From assembly GCA_963773465.1 (NCBI GenBank), contig CAVZBF010000002.1:1488001-1552000 (forward strand): DNA of 64,000 nucleotides, read 5' to 3'. Shown piece after piece: positions 12,674-22,861 of the stretch. A program made the position numbers and the translations under genes. The notes under the pieces were generated by a model. That model had not been told where the DNA came from, did not search any database, and was given only the letters and a program-made list of their open reading frames with translations. The stretch comes from VBAS01 sp963773465. GTDB taxonomy: Bacteria > Bacteroidota > Bacteroidia > Chitinophagales > Chitinophagaceae. How positions within the stretch are numbered: position 1 is the stretch's first letter; each line of letters begins with the position of its first letter.

Positions 12674-15600
12674 TTACTGTTTTATCAGCTTAATTGTTTT
12701 CCGGTTCACGCCCTGGCGAACTTCAGCAAAGTAAACACCTACTTTAAGATTTTCACCAAACCTGATCTGTGAATTATTATCGGCTTTTTCAATCTTCTTT
12801 ACCATTCTGCCAACCGCATCATATACCACCACCTGTACTTTCTCATTGCTGGTACCTTCTACCTGTATCGTAAACTGGTTCTCACTTGGGTTAGGGTATG
12901 CTTTTACACTGAAGTCATTTATTGGTGCTGCTTCCGCCATGGCATCACTTGTAACTGTTCCCAAACCTGTTGTATAAACAGGAGGTAAACAATTCGGAGT
13001 GCAATTACCAAGGAAATCGCCATGCGCCAGGTGTGCGGCCACAGCCGATTCATCCACGCAGATCTTTACACAAGGATTGGTTGCGCTGCCGGTTTTATGG
13101 CAAATAGTAACTTTTGCCACACCACTGTTTCCTGCAAAGCAACGTGCATCTTCAGCGTGTACTGTTGTGGTGCAAGTTGCAACACATCCGTATGCATCAG
13201 TAACGGTGGCGGTATAAACCGCATCCTGCATCATCGTAATATTAATTGAATAAAATCCGCCGGCAGTAATACCAGTTCCTGTCGAAACCGGTGTTAACCC
13301 TGCACCCGATGAAGGACAATTATTATTGGTGGTAGAACCTCCTATGCCTGTCCATACTTCATCACCAGCGTTGTTGATGACATTACAATTCAGCGGGCGG
13401 TTCATCGTAATAGAAACCGTATACGGGCCCGTGCCGCCAGAAGGATATACCTTGATCGTTGAGGTCTGATCTCCTGAATATCCAAAATACATTACAGGAT
13501 TGCTATTTGAACAGCTTGCTGTTAATGTACTAGCTACAGTAACAGTAAAGCTGCATTGCGATATGTTGCCGCAAGCATCTGTGGCAATTGCGGTAACCGT
13601 TGTTACACCGGAATTAAATACCACGTTATTCAGTGTAGATAAATTGCTGGCAGTGGTAGCACCACTCAGGTTATGTATCACATTTGGACTTCCGCAATTA
13701 TCAGTGGCGGTTGCATTCCATGCAGTTCCTGTGTGCTTGTATGTACATGCAGGTGAACCATTGTTAGGATTCACTGATTTGTTTGATGTGCAATTAATTG
13801 ATGGTGCTGTATTATCAACAACAGTTATCGTTTGACTGGCTGTCGATGTATTGCCGCAATGATCGGTTGCGGTCCATGTTCTTGTTTTGCTATAGGCACT
13901 AACGCAAGTGCCAGGTGTTGTTGCGTCGGTATAGCTCAATGTTGGAGTACTGCATCCATCAGTTGCTGTTGGCGAAGAGAATGATGGAACGGCCGGGCAA
14001 CTAATAGCCGCAGGTGCGCCCACACCACTTATCACCGGTGGAGTTGTATCTACTATCCAGCTTACTGTTCTTGAAATTGTTTGTGCATTACCACAATGAT
14101 CGGTTGCTGTAAATGTTCTTGTTTGTGAATGAACACAACCGTTAACAATTTCTGTATTATCTGATGCTGATATCGATGGGTTGCTGCATCCGTCAGTTGC
14201 TGAGGCACTGCCAAGTGCTGCTTCAATCGCTGCCGCTATTGGATTGCAATCAAGATCGATTGCAGCATAGCTGCCGGTGAACACTGGTTTGGTTACATCG
14301 ACTATCCAGCTTACAGTTCTTGAAATTGTCTGAGCATTGCCGCAATGATCGGTTGCTGTAAATGTTCTTGTTTGTGAATGAACACATCCGTTCACAGTTT
14401 CAGTATTATCTGATGCTGATATCGATGGGTCGCTGCATCCGTCAGTTGCTGATGCACTGCCAAGTGCTGCTTCAATCGCTGCTGCTGTCGGGTTACAATC
14501 AAGATCGATCGCAGCATAGCTGCCGGTGAATACCGGTTTAGTTACATCTACTATCCAGCTTACTGTTCTTGATATTGTCTGTGCATTACCACAATGATCG
14601 GTTGCTGTAAAGGTTCTTGTTTGTGAATGAACACATCCGTTCACAGTTTCAGTATTATCTGATGCTGATATCGATGGGTCGCTGCATCCGTCAGTTGCTG
14701 ATGCACTGCCAAGTGCTGCTTCAATCGCTGCTGCTGTCGGGTTACAATCAAGATCGATTGCATTATAGTTACCAGTGAATACCGGTTTGGTTACATCCAC
14801 TATCCAAGTTACAGTCCTTGAAATTGTCTGTGCATTACCACAATGATCGGTTGCTGTAAATGTTCTTGTTTGTGAATGAACGCATCCGTTCACAGTTTCA
14901 GTATTATCTGATGCTGATATCGATGGGTTGCTGCATCCATCAGTTGCTGATGCACTGCCTAATGCTGCTTCGATTGCTGCCGCTGTTGGGTTACAATCAA
15001 GATCGATCGCAGCATAGCTACCAGTGAATACAGGTTTGGTTATATCTACTATCCAGCTTACTGTTCTTGAAATTGTCTGCGCATTGCCGCAATGATCGGT
15101 TGCTGTAAAGGTTCTTGTTTGTGAATGAACACAACCGTTAACAATTTCTGTATTATCTGATGCTGATATCGATGGGTTGCTGCATCCGTCAGTTGCTGAG
15201 GCACTGCCAAGTGCTGCTTCAATCGCTGCCGCTATTGGATTGCAATCAAGATCGATTGCAGCATAGCTGCCGGTGAACACTGGTTTGGTTACATCGACTA
15301 TCCAGCTTACAGTTCTTGAAATTGTCTGCGCATTGCCGCAATGATCGGTTGCTGTAAAGGTTCTTGTTTGTGAATGAACACATCCGTTCACAGTTTCAGT
15401 ATTATCTGATGCTGATATCGATGGGTCGCTGCATCCATCGGTTGCTGATGCACTGCCAAGCGCTGTTTCAATTGCTGCTGCTGTTGGGTTGCAATCAAGA
15501 TCGATTGCATTATAGTTACCAGTGAACACCGGTTTAGTTACATCTACTATCCAGCTTACTGTTCTTGATATTGTCTGTGCATTACCACAATGATCGGTTG

Positions 15601-17623
15601 CTGTAAAGGTTCTTGTTTGTGAATGAACACATCCGTCAACAGTTTCTGTAATATCAGATGATGTTATAGAAGGGTTGCTGCATCCATCAGTTGCTGATGC
15701 ACTGCCAAGTGCTGCTTCAATCGCTGCTGCTGTTGGGTTACAATCAAGATCGATCGCAGCATAGCTTCCGGTGAATACCGGTTTAGTTACATCTACTATC
15801 CAGCTTACAGTTCTTGAAATTGTCTGCGCATTGCCGCAATGATCGGTTGCTGTAAAGGTTCTTGTTTGTGTATGAACACATCCATTAACAGTTTCTGTAT
15901 TATCAGATGATGTTATTGATGGGTTGCTGCATCCGTCAGTTGCCGAGGCACTGCCAAGTGCTGTTTCAATTGCTGCCGCTGTTGGGTTACAATCAAGATC
16001 GATTGCAGCATAGCTTCCGGTAAATGCCGGTTTGGTTACATCTACTATCCAGCTTACAGTTCTTGATATTGTTTGTGCATTACCACAATGATCGGTTGCT
16101 GTAAAGGTTCTTGTTTGTGAATGAACACATCCATTAACAGTTTCTGTATTATCTGATGCTGATATTGATGGGTTGCTGCATCCGTCAGTTGCTGATGCAC
16201 TGCCAAGTGCTGCTTCAATCGCTGCTGCTGTCGGGTTACAATCAAGATCGATCGCAGCATAGCTGCCGGTGAATACCGGTTTAGTTACATCTACTATCCA
16301 GCTTACTGTTCTTGATATTGTCTGTGCATTACCACAATGATCGGTTGCTGTAAAGGTTCTTGTTTGTGAATGAACACATCCGTTCACAGTTTCAGTATTA
16401 TCTGATGCTGATATCGATGGGTCGCTGCATCCGTCAGTTGCTGATGCACTGCCAAGTGCTGCTTCAATCGCTGCTGCTGTCGGGTTACAATCAAGATCGA
16501 TTGCATTATAGTTACCAGTGAATACCGGTTTGGTTACATCCACTATCCAGCTTACTGTTCTTGATATTGTCTGTGCATTACCACAATGATCGGTTGCTGT
16601 AAATGTTCTTGTTTGTGAATGAACACATCCGTTCACAGTTTCAGTATTATCTGATGCTGATATCGATGGGTCGCTGCATCCATCAGTTGCTGATGCACTG
16701 CCAAGTGCTGTTTCAATTGCTGCCGCTGTTGGGTTACAATCAAGATCGATTGCAGCATAGCTTCCGGTAAATGCCGGTTTGGTTACATCTACTATCCAGC
16801 TTACAGTTCTTGAAATTGTCTGCGCATTGCCGCAATGATCGGTTGCTGTAAAGGTTCTTGTTTGTGAATGAACACATCCGTTCACAGTTTCAGTATTATC
16901 TGATGCTGATATCGATGGGTCGCTGCATCCGTCAGTTGCTGATGCACTGCCAAGTGCTGCTTCAATCGCTGCTGCTGTCGGGTTACAATCAAGATCGATC
17001 GCAGCATAGCTGCCGGTGAATACCGGTTTAGTTACATCTACTATCCAGCTTACTGTTCTTGATATTGTCTGTGCATTACCACAATGATCGGTTGCTGTAA
17101 AGGTTCTTGTTTGAGAATGAACACATCCATTAACAGTTTCTGTATTATCAGATGCTGATATCGATGGGTTGCTGCATCCATCAGTTGCCGATGCACTGCC
17201 AAGTGCTGCTTCAATCGCTGCTGCTGTCGGGTTACAATCAAGATCGATCGCAGCATAGCTGCCGGTGAATACCGGTTTAGTTACATCTACTATCCAGCTT
17301 ACTGTTCTTGATATTGTCTGTGCATTACCACAATGATCGGTTGCTGTAAAGGTTCTTGTTTGTGAATGAACACATCCATTAACAATTTCTGTATTATCTG
17401 ATGCTGATATCGATGGGTCGCTGCATCCATCAGTTGCCGATGCACTGCCTAATGCTGCTTCGATTGCTGCCGCTGTTGGGTTACAATCAAGATCGATTGG
17501 AGCATAGCTGCCGGTGAACACCGGTTTAGTTACATCTACTATCCAGCTCACTGTTCTTGATAATTGTTTGTGCATTACCACAATGATCGGTTGCTGTAAA
17601 TGTTCTTGTTTGTGAATGAACAC
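12674..17623 (-). CDS. Giant HYR-like repeat T9SS protein, C-terminal half (same gene as 17645-22642)
   Basis: This is the C-terminal part of one about 3,320-aa protein. After about 20 out-of-frame residues it reads as nearly identical 83-aa modules (IDLDCNPTAAAIEAALGSA, TDGCSDPSISASDNTE, NGCVHSQTRTFTATDHCGN). Next come a VISGVGAPAAISCPAV module, Ig-like domains with a PGTCVSAYSKTRTWTATDHC pattern and a segment with KVTICHKTGSATNPCVKICV and HGDFLGNC, a motif common near the ends of Bacteroidota surface proteins. The last about 75 residues are a type A T9SS sorting domain (AYPNPSENQF ... VYDAVGRMVKKI ... GVYFAEVRQG ... IKLIKQ). Three +1 indels just upstream (near 17562, 17631 and 17651) separate it from its N-terminal half, and they sum to +3. 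The product is probably exported and attached at, or released from, the outer membrane. Confidence 0.9.
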   Translation of the reverse strand: MFIHKQEHLQQPIIVVMHKQLSRTVSWIVDVTKPVFTGSYAPIDLDCNPTAAAIEAALGSASATDGCSDPSISASDNTEIVNGCVHSQTRTFTATDHCGNAQTISRTVSWIVDVTKPVFTGSYAAIDLDCNPTAAAIEAALGSASATDGCSNPSISASDNTETVNGCVHSQTRTFTATDHCGNAQTISRTVSWIVDVTKPVFTGSYAAIDLDCNPTAAAIEAALGSASATDGCSDPSISASDNTETVNGCVHSQTRTFTATDHCGNAQTISRTVSWIVDVTKPAFTGSYAAIDLDCNPTAAAIETALGSASATDGCSDPSISASDNTETVNGCVHSQTRTFTATDHCGNAQTISRTVSWIVDVTKPVFTGNYNAIDLDCNPTAAAIEAALGSASATDGCSDPSISASDNTETVNGCVHSQTRTFTATDHCGNAQTISRTVSWIVDVTKPVFTGSYAAIDLDCNPTAAAIEAALGSASATDGCSNPSISASDNTETVNGCVHSQTRTFTATDHCGNAQTISRTVSWIVDVTKPAFTGSYAAIDLDCNPTAAAIETALGSASATDGCSNPSITSSDNTETVNGCVHTQTRTFTATDHCGNAQTISRTVSWIVDVTKPVFTGSYAAIDLDCNPTAAAIEAALGSASATDGCSNPSITSSDITETVDGCVHSQTRTFTATDHCGNAQTISRTVSWIVDVTKPVFTGNYNAIDLDCNPTAAAIETALGSASATDGCSDPSISASDNTETVNGCVHSQTRTFTATDHCGNAQTISRTVSWIVDVTKPVFTGSYAAIDLDCNPIAAAIEAALGSASATDGCSNPSISASDNTEIVNGCVHSQTRTFTATDHCGNAQTISRTVSWIVDITKPVFTGSYAAIDLDCNPTAAAIEAALGSASATDGCSNPSISASDNTETVNGCVHSQTRTFTATDHCGNAQTISRTVTWIVDVTKPVFTGNYNAIDLDCNPTAAAIEAALGSASATDGCSDPSISASDNTETVNGCVHSQTRTFTATDHCGNAQTISRTVSWIVDVTKPVFTGSYAAIDLDCNPTAAAIEAALGSASATDGCSDPSISASDNTETVNGCVHSQTRTFTATDHCGNAQTISRTVSWIVDVTKPVFTGSYAAIDLDCNPIAAAIEAALGSASATDGCSNPSISASDNTEIVNGCVHSQTRTFTATDHCGNAQTISRTVSWIVDTTPPVISGVGAPAAISCPAVPSFSSPTATDGCSTPTLSYTDATTPGTCVSAYSKTRTWTATDHCGNTSTASQTITVVDNTAPSINCTSNKSVNPNNGSPACTYKHTGTAWNATATDNCGSPNVIHNLSGATTASNLSTLNNVVFNSGVTTVTAIATDACGNISQCSFTVTVASTLTASCSNSNPVMYFGYSGDQTSTIKVYPSGGTGPYTVSITMNRPLNCNVINNAGDEVWTGIGGSTTNNNCPSSGAGLTPVSTGTGITAGGFYSINITMMQDAVYTATVTDAYGCVATCTTTVHAEDARCFAGNSGVAKVTICHKTGSATNPCVKICVDESAVAAHLAHGDFLGNCTPNCLPPVYTTGLGTVTSDAMAEAAPINDFSVKAYPNPSENQFTIQVEGTSNEKVQVVVYDAVGRMVKKIEKADNNSQIRFGENLKVGVYFAEVRQGVNRKTIKLIKQ

Positions 17624-18780
17624 ATCCGTTACACAGTTTCAGTATTATCTAGATGCTGATATCGATGGGTTGCTGCATCCATCAGTTGCTGATGCACTGC
17701 CAAGTGCTGCTTCAATCGCTGCTGCTGTCGGGTTACAATCAAGATCGATCGCAGCATAGCTGCCGGTGAATACCGGTTTAGTTACATCTACTATCCAGCT
17801 TACTGTTCTTGATATTGTCTGTGCATTACCACAATGATCGGTTGCTGTAAAGGTTCTTGTTTGTGAATGAACACATCCATTAACAGTTTCTGTATTATCT
17901 GATGCTGATATTGATGGGTTGCTGCATCCGTCAGTTGCTGATGCACTGCCAAGGGCTGCTTCAATTGCTGCTGCTGTTGGGTTACAATCAAGATCGATTG
18001 CATTATAGTTACCGGTGAATACCGGTTTAGTTACATCTACTATCCAGCTTACTGTTCTTGATATTGTCTGTGCATTACCACAATGATCGGTTGCTGTGAA
18101 TGTTCTTGTTTGTGAATGAACACATCCGTTAACAGTTTCTGTATTATCTGATGCTGATATCGATGGGTTGCTGCATCCATCAGTTGCTGATGCACTGCCA
18201 AGTGCTGCTTCAATCGCTGCCGCTGTTGGGTTGCAATCAAGATCGATTGCAGCATAGCTGCCGGTGAACACCGGTTTGGTTACATCCACTATCCAGCTTA
18301 CTGTTCTTGATATTGTCTGTGCATTACCACAATGATCGGTTGCTGTGAATGTTCTTGTTTGTGAATGATTGCACCCGTTCACAGTTTCTGTATTATCAGA
18401 TGCTGTTATCGATGGGTTGCTGCATCCATCAGTTGCTGACGCACTGCCAAGTGCGGCTTCAATCGCTGCTGCTGTTGGGTTACAATCAAGATCGATCGCA
18501 GCATAGCTTCCGGTGAATACCGGTTTAGTTACATCTACTATCCAGCTTACAGTTCTTGAAATTGTCTGCGCATTGCCGCAATGATCGGTTGCTGTAAAGG
18601 TTCTTGTTTGTGAATGAACACATCCGTTCACAGTTTCAGTATTATCTGATGCTGATATCGATGGGTCGCTGCATCCGTCAGTTGCTGATGCACTGCCAAG
18701 TGCTGCTTCAATCGCTGCTGCTGTCGGGTTACAATCAAGATCGATCGCATTATAGTTCCCTGTGAATACCGGTTTGGTCA
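14040..18780 (-). repeat. Array of about 19 highly uniform 249-bp HYR-like units
   Basis: Units are far more alike here than in the flanking arrays. A variant encoding NYNAIDLDCNP instead of SYAAIDLDCNP recurs at 14761, 15508, 16504, 18001 and 18748. These are steps of 3, 4, 6 and 3 units of 249 bp, except that the 16504-18001 step is 3 bp too long. The excess equals the three inserted bases near 17562-17651. Uniformity and block spacing suggest recent expansion by unequal recombination or gene conversion. Confidence 0.9.
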
Positions 18781-21700
18781 CATCTGCCGTCCATGTTGCT
18801 GTCCTTGATACAGTGGATGTATTATTGCATGCATCTTTCGCAGTAAAGGTTCTTGTTTGTGAACGAAGACATCCATTACTTGCTACTGATCCATCACTTG
18901 ATGTAACAGTCGGCGTAGTTACTGCATCTGTTGCAGTAGCTGTTCCCAGTGCAGCATTGATATCGCCTGCTGAAGGATTACAACCCAATGTTAAGGCAGC
19001 ACCACCAGATGTAAGAGTTGGTGGAGTCGTATCAATCGATATTTGTACATTTCCGGTCATTGTAGCAGTACAGTCACCTGATGTTTTTGTTCCAACTACT
19101 GTATATGTGCCTGTACCAGTTTGATTGCCGAAACTGATAGCCGAACCTGTACCCGCTAACGTAGATCCAACCGGATTTCCATCGAGGTAGAGTTGATATG
19201 TTACTCCTGTTTCAGTATCGTTAAGACCTACCGGCATACCTGGGCCGCCTGCACAATAAATGCCACCACCAGTTACAAAGAATGTACTTGTTGGTGGTGT
19301 ACCACCTCCCATTACTACACTACCAGTCATTGTGCTGCTGCAACCTGTAGATGTATTGGTTGCAACAACAGTATAGGTTCCTGTTTGTGTGACCGGAGAA
19401 AAACTAATGCTGCTGCCGGTACCTGGTTTTGTTTCCTCAGTCGCAGATCCTCTTAATAATGCATAATTGACGCCTGTTTGGGTGCCGCTTAATGTTATAG
19501 TTGCTGTACCGCAAAGTGAACCGGTAAATGAAACATTAAAGATTGTTGGTAATGGATTAACACTTAGCGTTACGTTTTGCGCAAATGTTGTTGTACAATT
19601 TGGAGTTGCACTTGTTGTGGTTACACTTGTTATTTGTAATGTCTGTCCATTATTAGCTGTGGTAAGATTTGGTGTTGTAAAACTTGCTGCACCAGAACCA
19701 TTGGCAACAACTCCTGTTTCAGGTGTTTGTGCCGCTCCGTTAATTGTATAATTTATAGTTGAAGTGCTGTTTGCTAATAACCCGGTTAAATTAATTGTTG
19801 CGGCAGACCCATCACAAACTGCTGATGCCTGCGAAGCTCCCGTTAATGTTGGATTAGGACGAACAGTTAATGTTACGTTTTGTGTAAAAGATGCTGTACA
19901 ATTTGGTGCAGCACTGGTTGTAGTTATACTTGTTATCTGTAAAGTCTGGCCGTTATTAGCTGCTGTTAGATTTGGTGTTGCAAAACTTGCCGCACCTGCC
20001 CCATTAGCTACAACTCCTGTTACCGGTGTTTGTGCTACTCCGTTTATGGTATAATTTATTGTTGAAGTACTGTTTGCTCGTAACCCTGTTAAATTAATTG
20101 TTGCACCTGAACCAGCGCAAACTGCTGCTGCTTGTGATGCTCCGGTTAAAGTAGGATTAGGGTTAACACTCAGTGTTACATCTTGTGTAAATGATGCTGT
20201 ACAATTTGGGGTAGCACTTGTTACAGTTACACCAGTTATCCGCAATGTTTGTCCATTGTTTGCTGCTGTGAGATTTGCAGAAGTAAAACTTGCATCACCG
20301 GAACCATTGGCAACCACGCCCGTTACCGGTGTTTGTGCTGAGCCGTTAATTGTATAGTTTATTGTTGATGTACTGTTTGCTAATAATCCGATTAAATTAA
20401 TTGTTGCTCCTGAACCCGCGCAAACAGTTGCTGCTTGCGTAGCTCCTGTTAAGGTTGGATTAGGATTGACACTTAGTGTTACATTTTGTGTAAATGATGT
20501 TGTACAGTTTGGTGTAGCACTTGTTATAGTTACACTAGTTATTTGTAATGTCTGGCCATTGTTAGCTGCTGTAAGATTTGCTGAAGTGAAACTTGCAGCG
20601 CCGGAACCATTGGCAACAACGTTTGTTACCGGTGTCTGTGCTACTCCATTAATAGTATAATTTATTGTTGATGTACTGTTGGTAATTAAACCTGTTAAGT
20701 TAATTGTTGCACCAGAACCAGCACAAACAGTTGCAGCTTGCGAGGCTCCTGTAAGAGTTGGATTAGGACGAACAGTCAATGTTACATTTTGTGTAAATGA
20801 AGCAGTACAATTTGGGGTAGCACTTGTTATAGTTACACTGGTTACCTGTAATGTCTGGCCGTTGTTGGCCGCAGTAAGATTTTCAGAAGTAAAACTTGCC
20901 GCACCGGAACCATTACCAACAATCCCTGTTACCGGTGTCTGCGCCACTCCGTTAATAGTATAATTTATTGTTGAAGTACTGTTTGCCCGTAACCCTGTTA
21001 AATTAATTGTTGCACCCGAACCAGCGCAAACTGCTGCTGCTTGTAATGCTCCGGTTAAAGTAGGATTAGGATTAACACTCAGTGTTACATCTTGTGTAAA
21101 TGATGCTGTACAATTTGGCGTAGCACTTGTTACAGTTACACCAGTTATCCGCAATGTTTGTCCATTGTTTGCTGCTGTAAGATTTGCAGAAGTAAAACTT
21201 GCATCACCGGAACCATTGGCAACCACGCCCGTTACCGGTGTTTGTGCTGAGCCGTTAATTGTATAGTTTATTGTTGATGTACTGTTTGCTAATAACCCGA
21301 TTAAATTAATTGTTGCTCCTGAACCTGCGCAGACTGTTGCATCTTGTGATGCTCCGGTTAAGGTTGGATTTGGATTTACACTCAGTGTTACATTTTGAGT
21401 AAATGATGCTGTACAATTAGGTACGGCACTTGTTATAGTTACATTTGTTATCTGTAATGTCTGGCCATTATTAGCTGCTGTGAGATTTGCGGAAGTGAAG
21501 CTTGCAGCTCCGGAACCATTGGCAACAACATTTGTTACCGGTGCCTGTGCTACTCCATTAATAGTATAATTTATTGTTGATGTACTGTTGGCAACTAATC
21601 CTGTCAAATTGATTACTGCTCCGGAACCTGCGCATACTGTAGCTGCTTGTGAAGCTCCCGCTAAAGTTGGCAAAGAATTTACTGTTATTACGGGTTGTGA

Positions 21701-22642
21701 TGTTACATTTGAAAATGAGCCTCCGCTTCCTTGTTTGGTTTGTGTGGTAAAGGTGTGTGAACCGGCAGTACTAGATGCAGTCACCGCTGTTCCACCACCT
21801 CCATATGAAAGACTAAAGCCTTGTCCATTAGAAGTGCTGGTAAAATTAATTGTAATTGTCCATGGCGGCCCCGCACTAATGGAAGCAATACTTGGAGCGG
21901 CTGCACCGCCAGTGGCCGCAACACTAACATAACCCGGCGAACCCGCTAAGGTCGATTGTGGAGTGGTCCAACCAGTTGGTACAATTACTGTTGCCTGTGA
22001 ACCCGCATTATAATTGTTTGGTGTTCCGTTTGGTCTTGAAAAGGTGAACGTAAAACTATTTCCTGTTGACCCTGCACATACGGATGCGGGAGAGACAGCC
22101 ATCGTTCCAGGCCCATCAAGAAAATATGCATAGGCAATAAATCCCGAAGTTTGTCCAGTTGCCTTTAGCCTTAATGAGTCCCCTGAACAATTACATACAG
22201 TCCAAGTAGTAATAAACTCTCCATTAGCATCTGCCGTTACGGTCCATGGGAAATAAGATGAATCCGCAGTCACAGTATTACATGGCTGTGAAAGATTTTT
22301 TACTTTCAATACAACATTTTCATTTGGCAAAAAACCTGCACCAGTAAATGTAGCAGTTGAAAGAGGTGCATATTCGGGGTAATCAGAAGTTACAGTTGCT
22401 TCAAAATTCGCTGATGCATCCCTGAATGAATTCTCCTGCAACTGCAGGTTTATTTTTTTACGGGCAACTTTTTTTATTGGAATATCAAGTTTTTCAGGCT
22501 TTGCAACAATCTCTTCTTTCACTTCAGTGAATTTGAAGAAGTGATTACGCTGAACGTAGTTGTTGGCTAAAATAAATGTGCAGGTGAAAAGGGAACCTAA
22601 TAAAAATAATTTGGTCCTCAAGAGAGGTAACAATGCTTTCAT
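17645..22642 (-). CDS. Giant repeat T9SS protein, N-terminal half (same gene as 12674-17623)
   Basis: This is the N-terminal half of the second giant. Residues 1-28 are a signal peptide (MKALLPLLRTK plus hydrophobic core). The module at about residues 75-165 is clearly paralogous to that of the gene starting at 12222 (PEYAPLSTATFTGAGF, PCNTVTADSSYFPW, CNCSGDSLRLKATGQTSG). An Ig-like region follows, then seven 101-aa repeats (residues about 325-1035; NPTLTGASQAATVCAG, STINYTING, AANNGQTLQIT). Two Ig-like domains with GTYTVVATNTSTGCSSTM and GTYTVVGTKTSGDCTATM come next, then HYR-like 83-aa modules from about residue 1205. The ORF ends artificially at 17645, where an extra base falls in a repeat unit. 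With its second half the product would be about 3,320 aa. Likely an adhesin or surface filament, by architecture only. Confidence 0.9.
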   Translation of the reverse strand: MKALLPLLRTKLFLLGSLFTCTFILANNYVQRNHFFKFTEVKEEIVAKPEKLDIPIKKVARKKINLQLQENSFRDASANFEATVTSDYPEYAPLSTATFTGAGFLPNENVVLKVKNLSQPCNTVTADSSYFPWTVTADANGEFITTWTVCNCSGDSLRLKATGQTSGFIAYAYFLDGPGTMAVSPASVCAGSTGNSFTFTFSRPNGTPNNYNAGSQATVIVPTGWTTPQSTLAGSPGYVSVAATGGAAAPSIASISAGPPWTITINFTSTSNGQGFSLSYGGGGTAVTASSTAGSHTFTTQTKQGSGGSFSNVTSQPVITVNSLPTLAGASQAATVCAGSGAVINLTGLVANSTSTINYTINGVAQAPVTNVVANGSGAASFTSANLTAANNGQTLQITNVTITSAVPNCTASFTQNVTLSVNPNPTLTGASQDATVCAGSGATINLIGLLANSTSTINYTINGSAQTPVTGVVANGSGDASFTSANLTAANNGQTLRITGVTVTSATPNCTASFTQDVTLSVNPNPTLTGALQAAAVCAGSGATINLTGLRANSTSTINYTINGVAQTPVTGIVGNGSGAASFTSENLTAANNGQTLQVTSVTITSATPNCTASFTQNVTLTVRPNPTLTGASQAATVCAGSGATINLTGLITNSTSTINYTINGVAQTPVTNVVANGSGAASFTSANLTAANNGQTLQITSVTITSATPNCTTSFTQNVTLSVNPNPTLTGATQAATVCAGSGATINLIGLLANSTSTINYTINGSAQTPVTGVVANGSGDASFTSANLTAANNGQTLRITGVTVTSATPNCTASFTQDVTLSVNPNPTLTGASQAAAVCAGSGATINLTGLRANSTSTINYTINGVAQTPVTGVVANGAGAASFATPNLTAANNGQTLQITSITTTSAAPNCTASFTQNVTLTVRPNPTLTGASQASAVCDGSAATINLTGLLANSTSTINYTINGAAQTPETGVVANGSGAASFTTPNLTTANNGQTLQITSVTTTSATPNCTTTFAQNVTLSVNPLPTIFNVSFTGSLCGTATITLSGTQTGVNYALLRGSATEETKPGTGSSISFSPVTQTGTYTVVATNTSTGCSSTMTGSVVMGGGTPPTSTFFVTGGGIYCAGGPGMPVGLNDTETGVTYQLYLDGNPVGSTLAGTGSAISFGNQTGTGTYTVVGTKTSGDCTATMTGNVQISIDTTPPTLTSGGAALTLGCNPSAGDINAALGTATATDAVTTPTVTSSDGSVASNGCLRSQTRTFTAKDACNNTSTVSRTATWTADVTKPVFTGNYNAIDLDCNPTAAAIEAALGSASATDGCSDPSISASDNTETVNGCVHSQTRTFTATDHCGNAQTISRTVSWIVDVTKPVFTGSYAAIDLDCNPTAAAIEAALGSASATDGCSNPSITASDNTETVNGCNHSQTRTFTATDHCGNAQTISRTVSWIVDVTKPVFTGSYAAIDLDCNPTAAAIEAALGSASATDGCSNPSISASDNTETVNGCVHSQTRTFTATDHCGNAQTISRTVSWIVDVTKPVFTGNYNAIDLDCNPTAAAIEAALGSASATDGCSNPSISASDNTETVNGCVHSQTRTFTATDHCGNAQTISRTVSWIVDVTKPVFTGSYAAIDLDCNPTAAAIEAALGSASATDGCSNPSISASR
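19540..21680 (-). repeat. Seven 303-bp (101-aa) units with a 909-bp higher-order duplication
   Basis: The encoded unit starts NPTLTGASQAATVCAG and ends FTQNVTLSVNP. Unit-specific words repeat at three-unit spacing: CCGCAATGTTTG occurs at 20240 and at 21149, 909 bp apart, which is 3 x 303. Units 2-3-4 match units 5-6-7 in their private variants (LIGLLANS, LRANS), so a three-unit block was duplicated as a whole. Confidence 0.88.
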
Positions 22643-22682
22643 CGGTGGTACTTTTAGTTTTCAATAAAAAAGATACAGTGGC

Positions 22683-22696
22683 TGTAACGGGTTACA
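22683..22696. promoter_or_regulatory. Inverted repeat TGTAACGGGTTACA upstream of the second giant gene
   Basis: Perfect 6-bp arms TGTAAC and GTTACA flank two bases, 40 bp before the start codon at 22642 and inside the proposed leader. A second perfect palindrome, CAGCAATTGCTG, lies at 22740-22751. They could be operator or RNA-structure elements. Neither is present at the matching place before the paralogue at 12222. Confidence 0.35.
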
Positions 22697-22861
22697 GGAT
22701 TCTTAAAGGAGAGGATCTTAAAAACAAAATTCTTCGCAGCAGCAATTGCTGTTGTGATCAGAATGTTTTTACATAAACTTTGGAGTTTCTGGAAGTGGTT
22801 TTCCGGGATGAAGGAGCGAATTCACGGATCATTAAAAGTTTTCAAGCGTGAATACGGATCG

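Noticed and set aside
14040..18780. Long regular repeats considered as a CRISPR array
   Set aside because: The unit is 249 bp, fully coding, with no short repeat/spacer alternation and no cas genes.
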